A stretch of DNA of 64,000 bases. Origin: Roseibium sp. Sym1. GTDB lineage: Bacteria > Pseudomonadota > Alphaproteobacteria > Rhizobiales > Stappiaceae. How positions within the stretch are numbered: the first letter of the stretch is position 1; every line of letters starts with the position of its first letter. This document shows, piece by piece, positions 16,889 through 25,580 of the stretch. The position numbers and the translations under genes were made by a program. The notes beneath the pieces are model-generated. The model was not told the DNA's origin and made no database searches. It saw nothing but the letters and a program-made list of their open reading frames with translations. The stretch lies in the NCBI RefSeq assembly GCF_027359675.1, contig NZ_CP114786.1, forward strand, positions 5,058,501-5,122,500, given 5' to 3'.

Positions 16889-18356
16889 TGCCAGCCTCCC
16901 GATTGGCCAGAACCCGGACCTGTTCGGCCGCCGTGCCGCTCATTTCCATGAGAGCCTTGGCGAGCAGCGCCCGCGCGGTCTCCATTCGGTATTCAGCGCT
17001 GGCCCTCATATCGGTCATTGGCGTGAAATCACCAAGCAGGGCCTGCATTGCGCCGCTCCAGGTGGACGGATCCTCCAGCGAGGCTCCCAGGAGTGCTGTC
17101 TCGGCGGTTGCGGCCCGTTTCGGCGTGCCCGCCATGCCGCCATAGGCAATCCGGGCCTCGGTTACCGTGCCTTCCTCATCCACGGTCAACCGGACGGCCG
17201 CCATCACGGACGATATGTCCTGGTCGAACCGTTTCGAGATCTTGTAGCAGCGGAATCCCTGGTTGGCGGACAATCGAGGCACGAACAGGCCAGTGACGAA
17301 TTCGCCCTGTTGCCTGTCCTGTTTGCCGTATTCGATGAAAAAATCCTCGATTGGAAGTGCGCGCGATCCGTCCGCCGAACTCAGTTCAAGCGTTGCCCCG
17401 AGGGCGATCAGGGCCGGTGGCGTGTCACCAATCGGAGAGCCGTTGGCGATATTTCCGCCGACGGTACCCGATGCCCTCACCTGCTTGGAGCCGATGCGCC
17501 GCCACAGTTCGCCGAGATCCGCCGACAGGCTGGTCATGGCCTGCTCCGTCGCCTGGTAGGTCGCCGTGGCGCCGATCAGGACACCCGACGGGCTGTCTTC
17601 GACCCTGTCGAGGCCCTCGACATTTCCCAGCCAGATGGTTTTCGGCAATTCGCGCAGCTGCTTGGTGATCCACAGGCCGACATCGGTTGCACCGGCCACG
17701 AGGGTGGCATCGGGATGCTGGCCGTAAAGCGCCGCCAGGCCGTCAAGCGTGGCCGGGGCGGAAAAGAAACAATCGCTGTCCCCGATGAAAACGTCACGTC
17801 CGTCGGCGAGTGCGCGCAGCTGCTCGCGGGTTTCGTTGGACCGCCAGGAAAAGGCGTCGTCGGCCGCGTCGAAGCAGGCCTGGAGAGCAGCGTCGACGAT
17901 CGGCCGGTAGCCCGTGCAACGGCACAGGTTTCCGGCAAGCCAGTCGGTGACGGTCTTGCGGGACCTTTTTGCATCTTCCGCGTGATAGAGCGTGAACAGG
18001 CTCATGATGAAACCGGGCGTGCAGAAGCCGCATTGCGATCCGTGCAGTTCCACCATGGCAGCCTGGACAGGATGGAGGCGGCTGTCCTCCACCAGGTCTT
18101 CCACGGTGACGAGTTCCGCGCCGTCGATCATCCCGAGGAGCTGAATGCAACTGTTGACGGGCTGGTAGACAAGCCGCCCGTCGATCAGGCGCCCGAGCGC
18201 AACCGTGCAGGCGCCGCAATCGCCTTCCCCGCAGCCCTCCTTGGTGCCGGTCTGTCTTCGGCGCAGGCGCAGGTAGTCAAGCAGGGTCTCCGTCGGACCG
18301 ACATTCTCAAGCTCGACCACTTCACCGGCCTTGAGGAAGCGTATGGTATCACGCAT
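16872..18356 (-). CDS. xdhA: Xanthine dehydrogenase small subunit (2Fe-2S/FAD)
   Basis: The 494-residue subunit has a plant-ferredoxin-like [2Fe-2S] domain (Cys42, 47 and 50 in GCGEGDCGAC), a second cluster domain (QCGFCTPGF and NLCRCTGYRP) and a C-terminal FAD-binding domain with VAGATDVGLW and TVGGNIANGSPIGD. It passes electrons from the molybdenum site to NAD. It is the first gene of the seven-gene run. The 254 bases upstream contain a threefold 12-bp tandem repeat, then the LysR gene on the same strand. No purine riboswitch-like structure was recognised upstream. Confidence 0.96.
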   Translation of the reverse strand: MRDTIRFLKAGEVVELENVGPTETLLDYLRLRRRQTGTKEGCGEGDCGACTVALGRLIDGRLVYQPVNSCIQLLGMIDGAELVTVEDLVEDSRLHPVQAAMVELHGSQCGFCTPGFIMSLFTLYHAEDAKRSRKTVTDWLAGNLCRCTGYRPIVDAALQACFDAADDAFSWRSNETREQLRALADGRDVFIGDSDCFFSAPATLDGLAALYGQHPDATLVAGATDVGLWITKQLRELPKTIWLGNVEGLDRVEDSPSGVLIGATATYQATEQAMTSLSADLGELWRRIGSKQVRASGTVGGNIANGSPIGDTPPALIALGATLELSSADGSRALPIEDFFIEYGKQDRQQGEFVTGLFVPRLSANQGFRCYKISKRFDQDISSVMAAVRLTVDEEGTVTEARIAYGGMAGTPKRAATAETALLGASLEDPSTWSGAMQALLGDFTPMTDMRASAEYRMETARALLAKALMEMSGTAAEQVRVLANREAGNDRAA

Positions 18357-18434
18357 CGGTCACCGCCTTCCGCAGAGACGCGGGACGCTTACAGGACAGA
18401 CGGACGAAACCGGAGCAGGATACCGTGTCCAGGT

Positions 18435-18470
18435 TCCGTGGCCCAATCCGTGGCCCAATCCGTGGCCCAA
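18435..18470. repeat. Three exact 12-bp tandem repeats upstream of xdhA
   Basis: TCCGTGGCCCAA occurs three times head to tail, with a further TCC starting a fourth unit. It lies 79-114 bases upstream of the xdhA start codon, in the presumptive promoter or leader. Confidence 0.9.
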
Positions 18471-18610
18471 TCCGGGGGTGTTCAGAACGCGCCTTGTCAA
18501 ACGCCCCATTGGTCGTCTCCCTCGTCCGGCCGTCTGCCGCAAAACTGTCATGAAAAATGTGCCTTAAAAAAACTCAGAACCAAAGCGCTCATTTGAGACC
18601 GTATTGTTGC

Positions 18611-19561
18611 CTATTTGGCATCAAGAGGTGGAAGTTGGTCCCTTAGAGCGAACACAGCGTGGTCGAAGAACATGCCCGGCGCAAGAGCCAGGGCCCGCAG
18701 GGACGACGTTACCACGCACAGGCGGTCTGCCTGAAGAGGCTTGTCCGTCAAGGGTTTGAAGATCAATGTGCCGTTTGCGAGTTCATCTTCGCAACCGATC
18801 ATAGTCTGGAAACCGATGACCTGTTCCTCGCGGGCAAGTACACGCATCAGCCTGAGGGAATTGGCTTCCACGTAGGTTCGCGAAGCGCCCGGAATGCTGC
18901 GCCGGACAGCATCGATGCGGGTTCGGAGTGACAGCCCTTCCGCCGGCAGGACAACCGGATATTTCAGACAGTCGAGAAGACTCAGCGCCTTGGAGCCGGC
19001 CAAAGGATGGTCCGGGCGCATCAGGGCGCCAATCACCAGGTCGTGGTGGAACGCAATTGTCAGCGCCGAGGTGTCCGGTGGATCGAAGGTAAAACCGACA
19101 TCGGCTTCCGCAGCCTCCACCTTGCGCGCGGCCTCGATGGAAGAGGAAACCGAGACGTTGACGTGTATTCCGGGATAGTGTCGGCGAAAGCCGCTGATGA
19201 CGGCCGGGAGGAGTTTCTCGGCGACGCTTTCGACACTTGCGATCGACACCGTTCCGCGGCGCAGGCCTTTCAGCGCGTCGAGTTCGGCAACGGTGCCCTC
19301 GAAGTCCGAATAGGTGCGCCGGATATGGGCCAGCAGCAATTCGCCTGCCTGGCTGAGACGCAATCGCCGCCCCACCCGGTCGAACAGCTGCAGCCCCAGG
19401 GCCTCTTCCAGCCAGAGCACCTGCCGGTTCACCGCCGAAGAGGCGACATTGAGCTCGCGCGAGGCGGCCCGTATCGAGCCGGCCTCTGCAACGGCCAGGA
19501 AATAGCGCATGGCCGGGCTGTAAAGATTGCGGGACAGGTCCTGGGCCCGGCCGGACAGCAT
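18611..19561 (-). CDS. LysR-family transcriptional regulator
   Basis: The 316-residue protein has an N-terminal winged helix (AMRYFLAVAEAGSIRAASRELNVASSAVNRQVLWLEEALGLQLFDR) and a periplasmic-binding-like effector domain. It starts 10 bases after the quinone oxidoreductase stop, so these two may be co-transcribed. It also sits immediately upstream of xdhA on the same strand, so control of the purine operon is possible, but orientation alone does not show the target. Confidence 0.92.
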   Translation of the reverse strand: MLSGRAQDLSRNLYSPAMRYFLAVAEAGSIRAASRELNVASSAVNRQVLWLEEALGLQLFDRVGRRLRLSQAGELLLAHIRRTYSDFEGTVAELDALKGLRRGTVSIASVESVAEKLLPAVISGFRRHYPGIHVNVSVSSSIEAARKVEAAEADVGFTFDPPDTSALTIAFHHDLVIGALMRPDHPLAGSKALSLLDCLKYPVVLPAEGLSLRTRIDAVRRSIPGASRTYVEANSLRLMRVLAREEQVIGFQTMIGCEDELANGTLIFKPLTDKPLQADRLCVVTSSLRALALAPGMFFDHAVFALRDQLPPLDAK

Positions 19562-19571
19562 CGAAAGGTCC

Positions 19572-20549
19572 TTACGGGATCAGCACGGTGGTGCCGGTGG
19601 TCTTGCGTCCTTCGAGGTCCATGTGCGCCTGGGCGGCGTCCGCCAGGCGATATTCCTGGTTGACCTCGATTTTCACGACGCCCTTCCTGACCACGTCGAA
19701 CAACTCACCCGCCGTGGCCTCGAGATCTTCGCGGCTGGCGATGTAGTTGAAAAGCGTCGGACGTGTCGCGAAGAGCGAGCCCTTCTGTGCAAGAAGTGCC
19801 AGGTTGAAATCCGTGATGGGGCCGGAGGACTGGCCGAAGCTGACCCACAGGCCGCGCGGTTTCAGACAGTCAAGCGACCCCGGATAGGTGTCCTTGCCGA
19901 CGCTGTCATAGACGACGTCACATCCCTTGCCGCCGGTTATCTCCCTGACCCGTTCGACAAAGTCCTCGGTGCGGTAGTTGATCATGTGCTGGTAGCCATG
20001 GGCCTTTGCCAGGGAGATCTTGTCCTCCGATCCCGCCGTGCCGATCACGGTGGCGCCGAGATGGGCGGCCCATTGTCCGGCGATCAGCCCGACACCGCCG
20101 GCAGCGGCATGGAACAGCAGCACCGTATCCGGACCGACCTTGAACGTCTGGCGCAACAGGTACTGGGCGGTCATGCCTTTCAGCATCATCCCGGCGGCTG
20201 TCTTGTCGTCGATGCCCTCGGGGATCACCACTAGCCGGTCCGCAGGCACGAGCCGCTCCTGCGCGTAGGCGCCGAGCGGTCCGACATAGGCGACCCGGTC
20301 GCCCGGCTTCAGGTGTGTGACACCCTCGCCCACGGTCTGGACGACGCCGGCCCCCTCGTTGCCGGGGCTGAACGGTGTGCCGTTGGGCGCAGGATAGAGG
20401 CCGGAGCGGAAGTAGGTGTCGATGAAATTGAGGCCGATCGCGGTGTGGCGGATGCGGGCCTCTCCCGGCCCGGGTTCGCCGACATCGACTTGTTCCCAGC
20501 GCATGACTTCCGGCCCACCGGTTTCATGAACACAGACAGCTTGAACCAT
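19572..20549 (-). CDS. NADPH:quinone oxidoreductase (QorA-like, MDR superfamily)
   Basis: The 325-residue zinc-free medium-chain reductase has the typical opening MVQAVCVHETGGPEVM, GLNFIDTYFRSGLYP, the dinucleotide loop FHAAAGGVGLIAGQWA and YDSVGKDT. It reduces quinones with NADPH. The start at 20549 was chosen because it matches the family N-terminus and has GGGGAT upstream; the frame is open for 27 more codons without such support. It is followed closely by the LysR gene. Confidence 0.92.
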   Translation of the reverse strand: MVQAVCVHETGGPEVMRWEQVDVGEPGPGEARIRHTAIGLNFIDTYFRSGLYPAPNGTPFSPGNEGAGVVQTVGEGVTHLKPGDRVAYVGPLGAYAQERLVPADRLVVIPEGIDDKTAAGMMLKGMTAQYLLRQTFKVGPDTVLLFHAAAGGVGLIAGQWAAHLGATVIGTAGSEDKISLAKAHGYQHMINYRTEDFVERVREITGGKGCDVVYDSVGKDTYPGSLDCLKPRGLWVSFGQSSGPITDFNLALLAQKGSLFATRPTLFNYIASREDLEATAGELFDVVRKGVVKIEVNQEYRLADAAQAHMDLEGRKTTGTTVLIP

Positions 20550-20689
20550 AATTATCCCCGGAGCGTTGAGGCCTGTAAGCGGCCTTGCGTTGGTTGAGTC
20601 TGGCGGCAAGCTTAATGGCTTCCCGGGCAACCGAAAAGACCGCGCGGGTCGGCTCGTGCCGCGAAGTGGGTCAAAACACCTTTTCGGAT

Positions 20690-20710
20690 TTGGCCCTTCA
20701 CAGGGGCCAA
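20690..20710 (-). terminator. Hairpin downstream of pcs
   Basis: TTGGCCC and GGGCCAA form a 7-bp stem with a 7-base loop, 11 bases past the pcs stop. No clear U-tract follows. Confidence 0.5.
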
Positions 20711-20720
20711 CGGCCCTGCG

Positions 20721-21455
20721 TCAGTCGACCCTGTCGAGCAGTTGCTGGACCGCGGATACCAGAAACAGGTAGAAACTGGCTGCCGTGAACAGGGACGCGG
20801 AAAGACCGGTCAGCGACATTCCGTCAAGAATGGCGAAAGCGGCAAGACCCATCCACAACAGGGTCACCGGCAAGGTGACCAGGCGCCAGCGGCGCACCCG
20901 CACGGGATGGACAAACCGGATCGGTGCAAATGTCAGCGCACAGCACAGAAGCACGAAGAAGATCGTGAAGGTTTCGGAGGGCGACAGCACCATCAGCCCG
21001 AAGATGACCATGTTCCATCCGGCGGGAAAGCCCTTGAACGACCCGTCAGGCGTCTTCATGCCGTTGTCGGCAAAATAGAGGGCGCCGGTGAAGACCACGA
21101 GTCCGCCGCAGATCCAGTTCCAGGGCGAAGACAGCATCAGGCTCCAGGAGAGTGCAAAAGCCGGCAGGAAAACGTAGGTGGCATAGTCGATGACAAAGTC
21201 GAGGGACGCACCCGACCAGCGTGGCAGCCGTTCTGCGATGTTGTACCGCCGGGCCAGCGGGCCATCGATTCCGTCAACGAAGAAGGCCAGGCCGAGCCAG
21301 GCGAACATTTCCGCCCAGTTGCCCTGCGCTCCGGCCAGAAGCGCAATCAGGGCAATCGGTGCACCGGACGCTGTCAGGATGTGGATCAGGAACAGAGCAG
21401 GCTCGGTCTTCGCTTTGCCTGGCGTAATGTCCGTCACGGGGCTGTCCTCACTCAC
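20721..21455 (-). CDS. pcs: Phosphatidylcholine synthase
   Basis: The 244-residue membrane enzyme carries the CDP-alcohol phosphotransferase motif DGPLAR...G...D...D (DGPLARRYNIAERLPRWSG then ASLDFVIDY), with the 12-residue spacing typical of Pcs rather than the 8 of other family members. About eight hydrophobic helices are visible. It condenses CDP-diacylglycerol with choline to make phosphatidylcholine, a major lipid in many alphaproteobacteria. It is a monocistronic-looking gene with a 154-base upstream gap. Confidence 0.94.
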   Translation of the reverse strand: MSEDSPVTDITPGKAKTEPALFLIHILTASGAPIALIALLAGAQGNWAEMFAWLGLAFFVDGIDGPLARRYNIAERLPRWSGASLDFVIDYATYVFLPAFALSWSLMLSSPWNWICGGLVVFTGALYFADNGMKTPDGSFKGFPAGWNMVIFGLMVLSPSETFTIFFVLLCCALTFAPIRFVHPVRVRRWRLVTLPVTLLWMGLAAFAILDGMSLTGLSASLFTAASFYLFLVSAVQQLLDRVD

Positions 21456-21609
21456 AAGAAATTTGCGCGATTACCGTTTTGCGTTAGCGCTTTCTTTGCG
21501 TGAGGCATTGCAATTGCCCATCGATCACACAGACGCTGACGTCGACCTTTATTGCAATCGTATGACAGTGTGAACCGAAAAAACAGTCCCGGACGGCTTC
21601 GGCCGCCAT

Positions 21610-22545
21610 TTAGGCCGCCAGGTGCCCGGTCAGGATAAGGAAAACCAGGAAACCTGCCCAGGCCAGCAGCCCGGCCCCGATGATGTAAGGCAAATACCGG
21701 TTGGGAAACGCCTTTTCGATTGCCATCAGGCCTCCAAGCATGGCGATCCAGAGAATGTTCATCAGGCCGACCGCGAACATCACGGTCATCACGGCCCAGC
21801 AGCAACCGAGGCAGGCCCACCCCTGAACCAGCCCTTCCCGGAAACCGTTGAACGCACCGGGCTCGGCGTGTCCGCCGGAAAACGCCCATCGGGGGTACCA
21901 GCATCTGGCAAGGCAAGCCTGTTTTGCCGGTGTGAACTGGTAGAGGCCGGCGGCGAACAGGACCGAAGTGGTCAGGGCAAGACTGGCCGGGGCCATCATG
22001 TCCGTGAGGGCGCCGATGCGGGCGAGCAGCCATTGGGCGGCGGTGGCCAGCACGGCGTAACCGATCCAGACGGCAAGGTATCCGAACGTGGCGAAAAGGC
22101 CGGCTGCACGGCCTGTCGCCGGCGAACCGCTGCGGTCCGCGACCTCGAAGGAATAGTTGCGGAGCATGGGAACGGCGGTCGGCAACATCATGGCAAGGGC
22201 CATCATCGACCACATGGTGAAGATCTTGCCCAGGTCCGCCAGGCTCAATTCCGCTCCGGGCATGCCGAACGTGGCCCCCGCGGGCAGGCAGAGCACGGCC
22301 AGGGCGGCGCGCGCCTCCGCCGACAGGCCGGCGAACAGGTTGAACGTATTGAAGATCCCCATCCCCGGACCGGCTTCGCTCATGTCCATGACCGGCACCA
22401 TGTCCGCGATCATGGCCGCGAGATACAGCCAGCCGCCGAGGCTCAGAAGAACGATTACCATCAGCACCAGCGGCCAGCTATGCCGGTGATCCGGTGCGGG
22501 TTGGCCTGTCTTCCGGGACGCGTTGAAGCTGGTCAAGAGTGTCAT
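21610..22545 (-). CDS. DUF2182 integral membrane protein
   Basis: The protein has 311 residues from the chosen start, with about six to seven transmembrane helices. Motifs of the DUF2182 family (predicted metal-binding membrane proteins) are seen: MWSMMALAMMLPTAVPML, then QACLARCWYPRW and QGWACLGCCWAVM, giving two Cys-rich loops, and MNILWIAMLG. The function is not established; a role in copper or other metal handling has been proposed for the family. The start is uncertain: 22545, 22593 and 22611 are all in frame and none has a strong ribosome site. It is divergent from the UbiH-type gene. Confidence 0.85.
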   Translation of the reverse strand: MTLLTSFNASRKTGQPAPDHRHSWPLVLMVIVLLSLGGWLYLAAMIADMVPVMDMSEAGPGMGIFNTFNLFAGLSAEARAALAVLCLPAGATFGMPGAELSLADLGKIFTMWSMMALAMMLPTAVPMLRNYSFEVADRSGSPATGRAAGLFATFGYLAVWIGYAVLATAAQWLLARIGALTDMMAPASLALTTSVLFAAGLYQFTPAKQACLARCWYPRWAFSGGHAEPGAFNGFREGLVQGWACLGCCWAVMTVMFAVGLMNILWIAMLGGLMAIEKAFPNRYLPYIIGAGLLAWAGFLVFLILTGHLAA

Positions 22546-22744
22546 CGCAAGGTGTCGGTCGTTTGAATCCTGATTACAATTTGGCGCGACCATAACTGTG
22601 TTTGTCGCCATGGCCTTTGATTTTTCTCATGAACCTCGGCCATTGCAAACATGTGCATTTGGTACGCCTGCGTGTTTTGGTCCCGTTGCATTCTTTTTCG
22701 TAAGGAGCACATTGGAGACCAAACACATTTGGATGGACAGGGCC

Positions 22745-23947
22745 ATGGCACAAAAAGATCAGCCGGACATTTATGACATTGCCATCGTCGGCGGCGGTCC
22801 CTCCGGACGGATCGCAGCGCTTGCGCTTGCGCAAGCGGGCTTTGCCTGCGCGCTGTTCGCCCCGGAGCCTGCGAAAACGGACGGCAGGACAACCGCCCTG
22901 TGGCAGCAATCGATCGATCTTCTGCGTGAAACCGGCGTCTGGACCGACATTGAGGCAAATGCAGCGCCCTTGAAGAAGATGCGCATGATCGATGCAACGG
23001 GCCGCTTGTTCCGGGCGCCCGAAGTGACATTCGACAGTGCCGAACTTGGCATGGAGGTATTTGGATTCAATATCTTGAATTCGGAACTTAATGCTGTTCT
23101 TCAAACGTATTGTGATCAACAGGACAATCTGGCGACCTATGCCGAAAGTGTCGTCGGAGCCACGTTCGAGCCGGATGCTGCCCGATTGACCACAGCAGGT
23201 GGCAGGACCGTGTCGGCCCGGCTGGCGGTTGCCGCCGATGGCCGCAACTCCCTGCTTCGTGAGAGCGCGGGCATCGAGGTGAAGCGGTGGTCCTATCCGC
23301 AGGTCGCGGTCGTTCTCAACCTGGAACACCGGCTGCCGCACCAGCATGTTTCCACGGAATTCCACACAGCGACCGGGCCTTTCACGCTGGTGCCCCTGCC
23401 CGGCCGCCAGTCCGCGCTGGTCTGCGTCGAGACAGCGGACGGCGCGGAGGCAATGCTGGCGATGGCGCCGACACAGCTGGAACGGGAGCTGGAACGGCGC
23501 GCGCATTCGATTCTGGGAGCGTTCAAACTGGCGTCCGAACCGCAGAGTTTTCCGCTTTCCGGCATGAATGCCAGGAGCCTTGTCGGCCAGAGGCTGGCGC
23601 TTGTCGGGGAAACGGCGCACGTGTTTCCACCAATCGGAGCCCAGGGCCTCAATCTGTCCTTGAGGGACATACTGGACTTGAGAACGACGCTGCTGTCCGC
23701 CCGCGTCAGGCAAGCCGATCATGGCGGGCAAGCCGTGCTTGCGGCCTATGAGAACAAGCGGCGCGGTGACATCCGGACCAGAACCAATGCCGTCGATCTG
23801 TTGAACAGGTCGCTGCTGACGTCTTTCCTGCCCGTGCAGGCGGCGCGCAGCACTGGACTTTATCTGGCCGGCAAGATCGGGCCCTTGCGCCGGATACTTA
23901 TGCGCGAAGGCATGACGCCGGGAAGTTCCCTTCGGCCCGGCGGGTAA
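22745..23947 (+). CDS. UbiH/UbiF-family FAD-dependent hydroxylase
   Basis: The 400-residue flavoprotein monooxygenase has the dinucleotide motif AIVGGGPSGRIAALALAQAG near the N-terminus and the FAD-ribityl motif LVGETAHVFPPIGAQGLNL near residue 290, where the usual Asp of GD is Glu. This family adds ring hydroxyls in ubiquinone biosynthesis. The start at 22745 gives the usual family length; the frame is open upstream to 22598 but that would add 49 residues overlapping the divergent gene's leader. No other ubi genes are nearby. Confidence 0.9.
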   Translation: MAQKDQPDIYDIAIVGGGPSGRIAALALAQAGFACALFAPEPAKTDGRTTALWQQSIDLLRETGVWTDIEANAAPLKKMRMIDATGRLFRAPEVTFDSAELGMEVFGFNILNSELNAVLQTYCDQQDNLATYAESVVGATFEPDAARLTTAGGRTVSARLAVAADGRNSLLRESAGIEVKRWSYPQVAVVLNLEHRLPHQHVSTEFHTATGPFTLVPLPGRQSALVCVETADGAEAMLAMAPTQLERELERRAHSILGAFKLASEPQSFPLSGMNARSLVGQRLALVGETAHVFPPIGAQGLNLSLRDILDLRTTLLSARVRQADHGGQAVLAAYENKRRGDIRTRTNAVDLLNRSLLTSFLPVQAARSTGLYLAGKIGPLRRILMREGMTPGSSLRPGG

Positions 23948-23964
23948 TCGGCCTCTCCTGCCTG

Positions 23965-24381
23965 TCAGGAGGTCCCCGGTTTGCGATTTTTGAGGTGATA
24001 GGTCAGCGCCATCCCGATCATCTGGCGCAGTTCCTCCTCGGGCAACGGCGCATCCAGGCGAAGGTGGACGCTGCGGTCGCCGCCGAAGGTGAACTGGGGA
24101 AACAGGCCGCGCCAGTCGGATACCAGCGAGGACTGGCAATTGACATAGAGCGCGATGTCGCCTGCGTCGGACTTGTCCGCGTCGATCCGGATGGTTGTTC
24201 CGGTTCTTGGCTGAACCGTCAGGTAGCTGGCCTGTCCCCACTTGAGGGTCTCCTCGAGCGTCCCGATCGCGTCGTTTTTGCGCGCGGTTTCCACGATCAG
24301 GGCCCGCAGCTTCAGCAATCCGTCCCTCAGGTCGTCCGGATAGCCTTTGAGCAGAGCCAGTACGTCCGGATTGTCCTTCAT
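23965..24381 (-). CDS. DUF1801 (YdhG-like) protein
   Basis: The 138-residue cytoplasmic protein has the DUF1801 layout: a helical N-terminus (LLKGYPDDLRDGLLKLRALIVET), the EETLKWGQASYLT core and a DIALYVNCQSS strand. The fold resembles a frataxin/phosphocholine-transfer-like domain, and no biochemical role is established. It is convergent with the UbiH-type gene (17-base gap) and lies 28 bases downstream of the AEC carrier, probably co-transcribed. Confidence 0.85.
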   Translation of the reverse strand: MKDNPDVLALLKGYPDDLRDGLLKLRALIVETARKNDAIGTLEETLKWGQASYLTVQPRTGTTIRIDADKSDAGDIALYVNCQSSLVSDWRGLFPQFTFGGDRSVHLRLDAPLPEEELRQMIGMALTYHLKNRKPGTS

Positions 24382-24409
24382 GACCTGTCTCCCACCTGCA
24401 GAAACCCAA

Positions 24410-25354
24410 CTACAGAAAACCGGTTGTCAGGGCCCAGATAAATGCCGTGACCGTGACAATGGACACCGCGGTTCCGATCAGCACGAAACTCGAGGCCCGC
24501 TGTACGTAAGTGCCATATTGCTGGGCGATGACAAAGACGTTGGTCGCCGGCGGCAGGCAGGACATCAGCACCGCGGTGGCCACCCAGAGCGGTTCGAAGC
24601 CGCCGAGCCAGCTCAGCAGCAGAAACACGAGCACCGGGTGCAGCACCAGCTTGACCGACAGGACCAGGGGCAGTTCCAGCGGTATCCGTCCAACCGGTCT
24701 GAGCGCGATGTTCACGCCCATGGCAAACAGGGCGCAGGGAGCCGCGGCGTTGCTAAGGTAGAGCAGCATCGTGTTGACCGCCTTGGGCGGCTGGAACTCT
24801 AACGCGGCGGCAAGAACGCCGGCAATCGTCGCCAGGATGAACGGGTGGGTGAAGATCCTGACCGCGATCTGCTTCAGGGTGTCCAGGAAATTGTCGTCAT
24901 CCGAGCCGGCAAGCGCCATGAGCAACGGCGCGAGAATGAACATCAGGGCATTGTCGAAGGCCAGGATCAGCGCGGTCGGTACCGTCGCCTGCTCTCCCAG
25001 GACGGCAAGTGTCAGGCCGGGGCCCATGTAACCGACATTGGAATAGGCGCCGGCAATCCCGAGGATCGTGGATTCGCCGATATTGCCGCGCGTTGCCACC
25101 ACGCCGATGCAAAAGGAAATCGCAAAAACGATATAGGTGGTGAAGGTCGTTGCCGCGACAAACGATATGTTTGCGAGCTGTTCGAAAGGGGTTTCCGACA
25201 GGAGCCGGAAAAACAGCGCCGGCAAGGCCAGGTAGACCACGAAAAAGTTCATCCAGCTCAGGCCAGCTTCAGGCAGGTTCCGAAGCTTGCCGGCGGCAAA
25301 GCCGAGAAGGATCAGCCCGAAGAACGGGAGGGCCAGTGTGATGACGTCCTGCAT
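24410..25354 (-). CDS. AEC-family transporter (auxin efflux carrier type)
   Basis: The 314-residue protein has ten hydrophobic helices in two inverted sets of five. Family features include FVVYLALPALFF, GAYSNVGYMGPGL and the C-terminal LMSCLPPATNVFVIAQQYG (the conserved unwound-helix motif). AEC carriers export or import organic acids such as malonate and malate, or auxin-like compounds; the substrate cannot be assigned. It starts 217 bases away from the divergent acyltransferase gene and probably precedes the DUF1801 gene in an operon. Confidence 0.92.
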   Translation of the reverse strand: MQDVITLALPFFGLILLGFAAGKLRNLPEAGLSWMNFFVVYLALPALFFRLLSETPFEQLANISFVAATTFTTYIVFAISFCIGVVATRGNIGESTILGIAGAYSNVGYMGPGLTLAVLGEQATVPTALILAFDNALMFILAPLLMALAGSDDDNFLDTLKQIAVRIFTHPFILATIAGVLAAALEFQPPKAVNTMLLYLSNAAAPCALFAMGVNIALRPVGRIPLELPLVLSVKLVLHPVLVFLLLSWLGGFEPLWVATAVLMSCLPPATNVFVIAQQYGTYVQRASSFVLIGTAVSIVTVTAFIWALTTGFL

Positions 25355-25580
25355 TCTATTTCCAGGTTTGGTGCGCTCTGCCGGTGGATGGAATGGTTGG
25401 GGGTTGGTGCTTGCATCTTGCGCCGGGCTTGGCTAAGGACGCTTGATCTGTTGGCCGGTACGGATGAACCGCATTCCAATCAGGTCTGAGGCTGTGCCGC
25501 AAGGGCTCTAACGTCTGGAACAGGACGGAAAGACCCCATTGACCGGACCACGCTGCGTAACTTGAAAGCATTTGTTCCCT

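Noticed and set aside
14498..16951. Very long plus-strand open frame (817 codons) opposite xdhB
   Set aside because: It is antisense to a gene with clear molybdopterin motifs; high G+C DNA gives long stop-free antisense frames. The translation is low-complexity with no family resemblance.
18435..18470. Possible CRISPR-like array
   Set aside because: Units are 12 bp with no spacers; it is a simple tandem repeat.
16785..18596. Long plus-strand open frame opposite xdhA
   Set aside because: Mirror of the xdhA coding frame; it runs through the 12-bp repeats without any protein resemblance.
18357..18610. Purine riboswitch upstream of xdhA
   Set aside because: Looked for the three-way-junction kissing-loop pattern; it was not seen.
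22574..24409. Long minus-strand open frame opposite the UbiH-type gene
   Set aside because: The plus-strand frame has FAD motifs and a good start; the antisense one is arginine-rich and featureless.
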